Shown here in pieces: positions 6,571-7,920 of a stretch of 7,920 nt of DNA. Position 1 is the stretch's first letter; every line of letters begins with the position of its first letter. Made by a program: the position numbers and the translations under genes. The notes below the pieces were generated by a model. The model searched no databases, was not told the DNA's origin, and was given only the letters and a program-made list of their open reading frames with translations. The DNA comes from Anaerolineae bacterium. GTDB taxonomy: Bacteria; Chloroflexota; Anaerolineae; Promineifilales; Promineifilaceae. The stretch spans positions 1 through 7,920 of the forward strand of contig JANQGC010000021.1 in the NCBI GenBank assembly GCA_028277515.1. The letters run 5' to 3'.

Positions 6571-7920
6571 TGGGCAATAACAGCAGCCCCACTTCCTCTC
6601 GCCCGGCCAAGGCGTCGAGACGCATGCGTCTCGCTCGCTGGATCGCCGCCACGATCGCCGGACCGCAGGCGCTGGCCGTTTCGCCTAATCTGCGAGATGA
6701 CGGCGGATGGCCAGCGCTGAACCAGGGCAGACATGAGCGCAGCGCGGCCGATTTGAATAAGCAATATGCCGATGCGCTGACGGCGTGGCGCAAGAACCCG
6801 ATGGCCTGGCGCATTGTGCAGGTGACGACGGATTATACGCTGGGCGGGGGGCTGGCCATTTCCAGCCCGGACGCCCATATGCAGCGTTTTATCCAGGCCT
6901 TCTGGCAGCATCCGCAGAACCGGATTCATAACCGGCTGGAGGGCATGTCCGACGAGCTGGCGCGGGCGGGGGATTTGTTTCCGCTGCTGTTTCGCCAGCG
7001 GCAAAACGGGGTTAGTTTGCTCCGTTTTTTGACGAAGGACCAGGTGCTGGATATTGAGACAGCAGCCAATGATTGGGAGCGGGAGACGGCCGTTATACAG
7101 AAGGGCAGCGACCCGGCCCGGCCGAAACGGTGGCGCACGATGCATGATAAACGAAGCAAACGCATGGGAGCTGTCGTGTTGCATTACGCGGTCAACCGGC
7201 CGATTGGCGCGCTGATGGGCGAGTCGGACCTGGCCACGATTCTGCCCTGGCTGCTGCGCTATTCGCGCATGCTGGAAGATCGCGTGCGTTTCCATTGGGC
7301 GACGCGGCTGTTCTTGTGGTTTGTGCAGGTTCCGCGCAACCGGGTGCAGGAAAAGGCTGAGCAGTATAAACGGCCGCCGGAAGCGGGATCGGTCATTGTG
7401 CATGATGAGGCGGAGATGTGGGAGACGAAAAGCCCGCTGCTGCGGGGGGCGGACGCCGCGCCGGATTTGAAGGCGGTGCGCCATATGATCGATGCCGGAT
7501 CGGGTTATCCGCCACACTGGCGCGGGGAAGCGACGGACGTTAATTTGGCCACGGCGCAGGCGATGCAGGAGCCGGCGGAGCGCCACCTGCTGCGGCGGCA
7601 GACGTATTTTACCTGGATGCTCAGCGATTTGACTTACCAGGCGTATATGCGAGCGCACCAACTGCGGCCGGAATTGTGGCCGGAATTGAAGAGCGCGGAT
7701 TATGGGGATTTATTTCATATCAGCGCGCCGGATGTGTCGCGCCGCGATAATGTGGCCCTGGCCCAGGCGGCCCAGCGGGTGAGCCAGGCGTTTCGCTCCA
7801 TTCATGACCAGTATCCGAACAGCCCCACGCTGCGGCGCATCTTGCTGCGGCTGCTGCTCAATTTCGCCGGGGAGGCGGGGTCGGATGAACGGTTGGACCA
7901 GATTTTGGCGGAGGCGGGAG
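6570..7920 (+). CDS. Phage portal protein, 3' end cut by window
   Basis: The portal forms the dodecameric ring at one capsid vertex through which terminase pumps DNA and to which the tail attaches. The frame is open for 450 codons to the right edge. Features resembling portal families are a basic N-terminus, an early segment RIVQVTTDYTLGGGLAI (81-97), a MGESDLATILPWLLRYSRMLEDRVRF stretch (216-241) of the helical wing/stem type, and a RGEATDVNLATAQAMQEPAERHL block (318-340) typical of the region near the portal C-terminus. The ATG at 6570 overlaps the preceding stop, with AGAGGAAG just upstream (6557-6564). No large terminase gene lies upstream in the window, although it usually precedes the portal; it may be downstream or further away. 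Recognition rests on recalled family patterns, not a search. Confidence 0.85.
   Translation, partial: MGNNSSPTSSRPAKASRRMRLARWIAATIAGPQALAVSPNLRDDGGWPALNQGRHERSAADLNKQYADALTAWRKNPMAWRIVQVTTDYTLGGGLAISSPDAHMQRFIQAFWQHPQNRIHNRLEGMSDELARAGDLFPLLFRQRQNGVSLLRFLTKDQVLDIETAANDWERETAVIQKGSDPARPKRWRTMHDKRSKRMGAVVLHYAVNRPIGALMGESDLATILPWLLRYSRMLEDRVRFHWATRLFLWFVQVPRNRVQEKAEQYKRPPEAGSVIVHDEAEMWETKSPLLRGADAAPDLKAVRHMIDAGSGYPPHWRGEATDVNLATAQAMQEPAERHLLRRQTYFTWMLSDLTYQAYMRAHQLRPELWPELKSADYGDLFHISAPDVSRRDNVALAQAAQRVSQAFRSIHDQYPNSPTLRRILLRLLLNFAGEAGSDERLDQILAEAG

Noticed and set aside
6429..7661. 410-codon open frame on the minus strand opposite the holin-like and portal genes
   Set aside because: It is antisense to a recognisable portal gene and very rich in Arg, Pro, Leu and His, the usual look of a shadow frame in GC-rich DNA.

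Overview
This window comes from a bacterium of moderate-to-high GC content. It joins two blocks that read away from each other. Nothing in it fixes the taxon. A Gram-positive-type GAAC-N4-GTTC box and a GC-rich intergenic palindrome would fit a Chloroflexota-like environmental bacterium, but that is a weak guess.

Left block, positions 1-5690, minus strand: a complete-looking type I restriction-modification operon in the order hsdM (5690-3606), hsdS (3609-2284), hsdR (2291 to beyond the left edge). The genes overlap by 4 and 8 bases, which suggests coupled translation. HsdM carries the SAM-binding and NPPF methyltransferase motifs. HsdS has two target-recognition halves. HsdR shows its nuclease and both helicase lobes before it runs off the window. 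All three frames are intact, so a working enzyme is expected.

Middle, positions 5691-6330, no protein gene: an hsd leader with a hexamer repeat and an interrupted stem-loop, a weak minus-strand promoter, and a good plus-strand sigma70-type promoter (TTGACA-18-TACAAT) whose spacer is filled by the palindrome AGAACA-AA-TGTTCT, a LexA/SOS-box match. That promoter fires into about 225 bases that fold into several strong helices and end in a GC-rich stem followed by a U-tract. I read this as a structured, possibly DNA-damage-inducible small RNA that I do not recognise. It is the most novel-looking item here. After it comes a GC-rich inverted repeat.

Right block, positions 6331-7920, plus strand: a small two-helix membrane protein resembling a holin, then a phage portal protein that runs off the right edge, overlapping by one base. 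This is the edge of a phage structural module, so the window probably lies in a prophage or phage-derived element. There the type I system could be cargo or a neighbour, and the SOS-type promoter could tie the small RNA, and perhaps the phage genes, to DNA damage.
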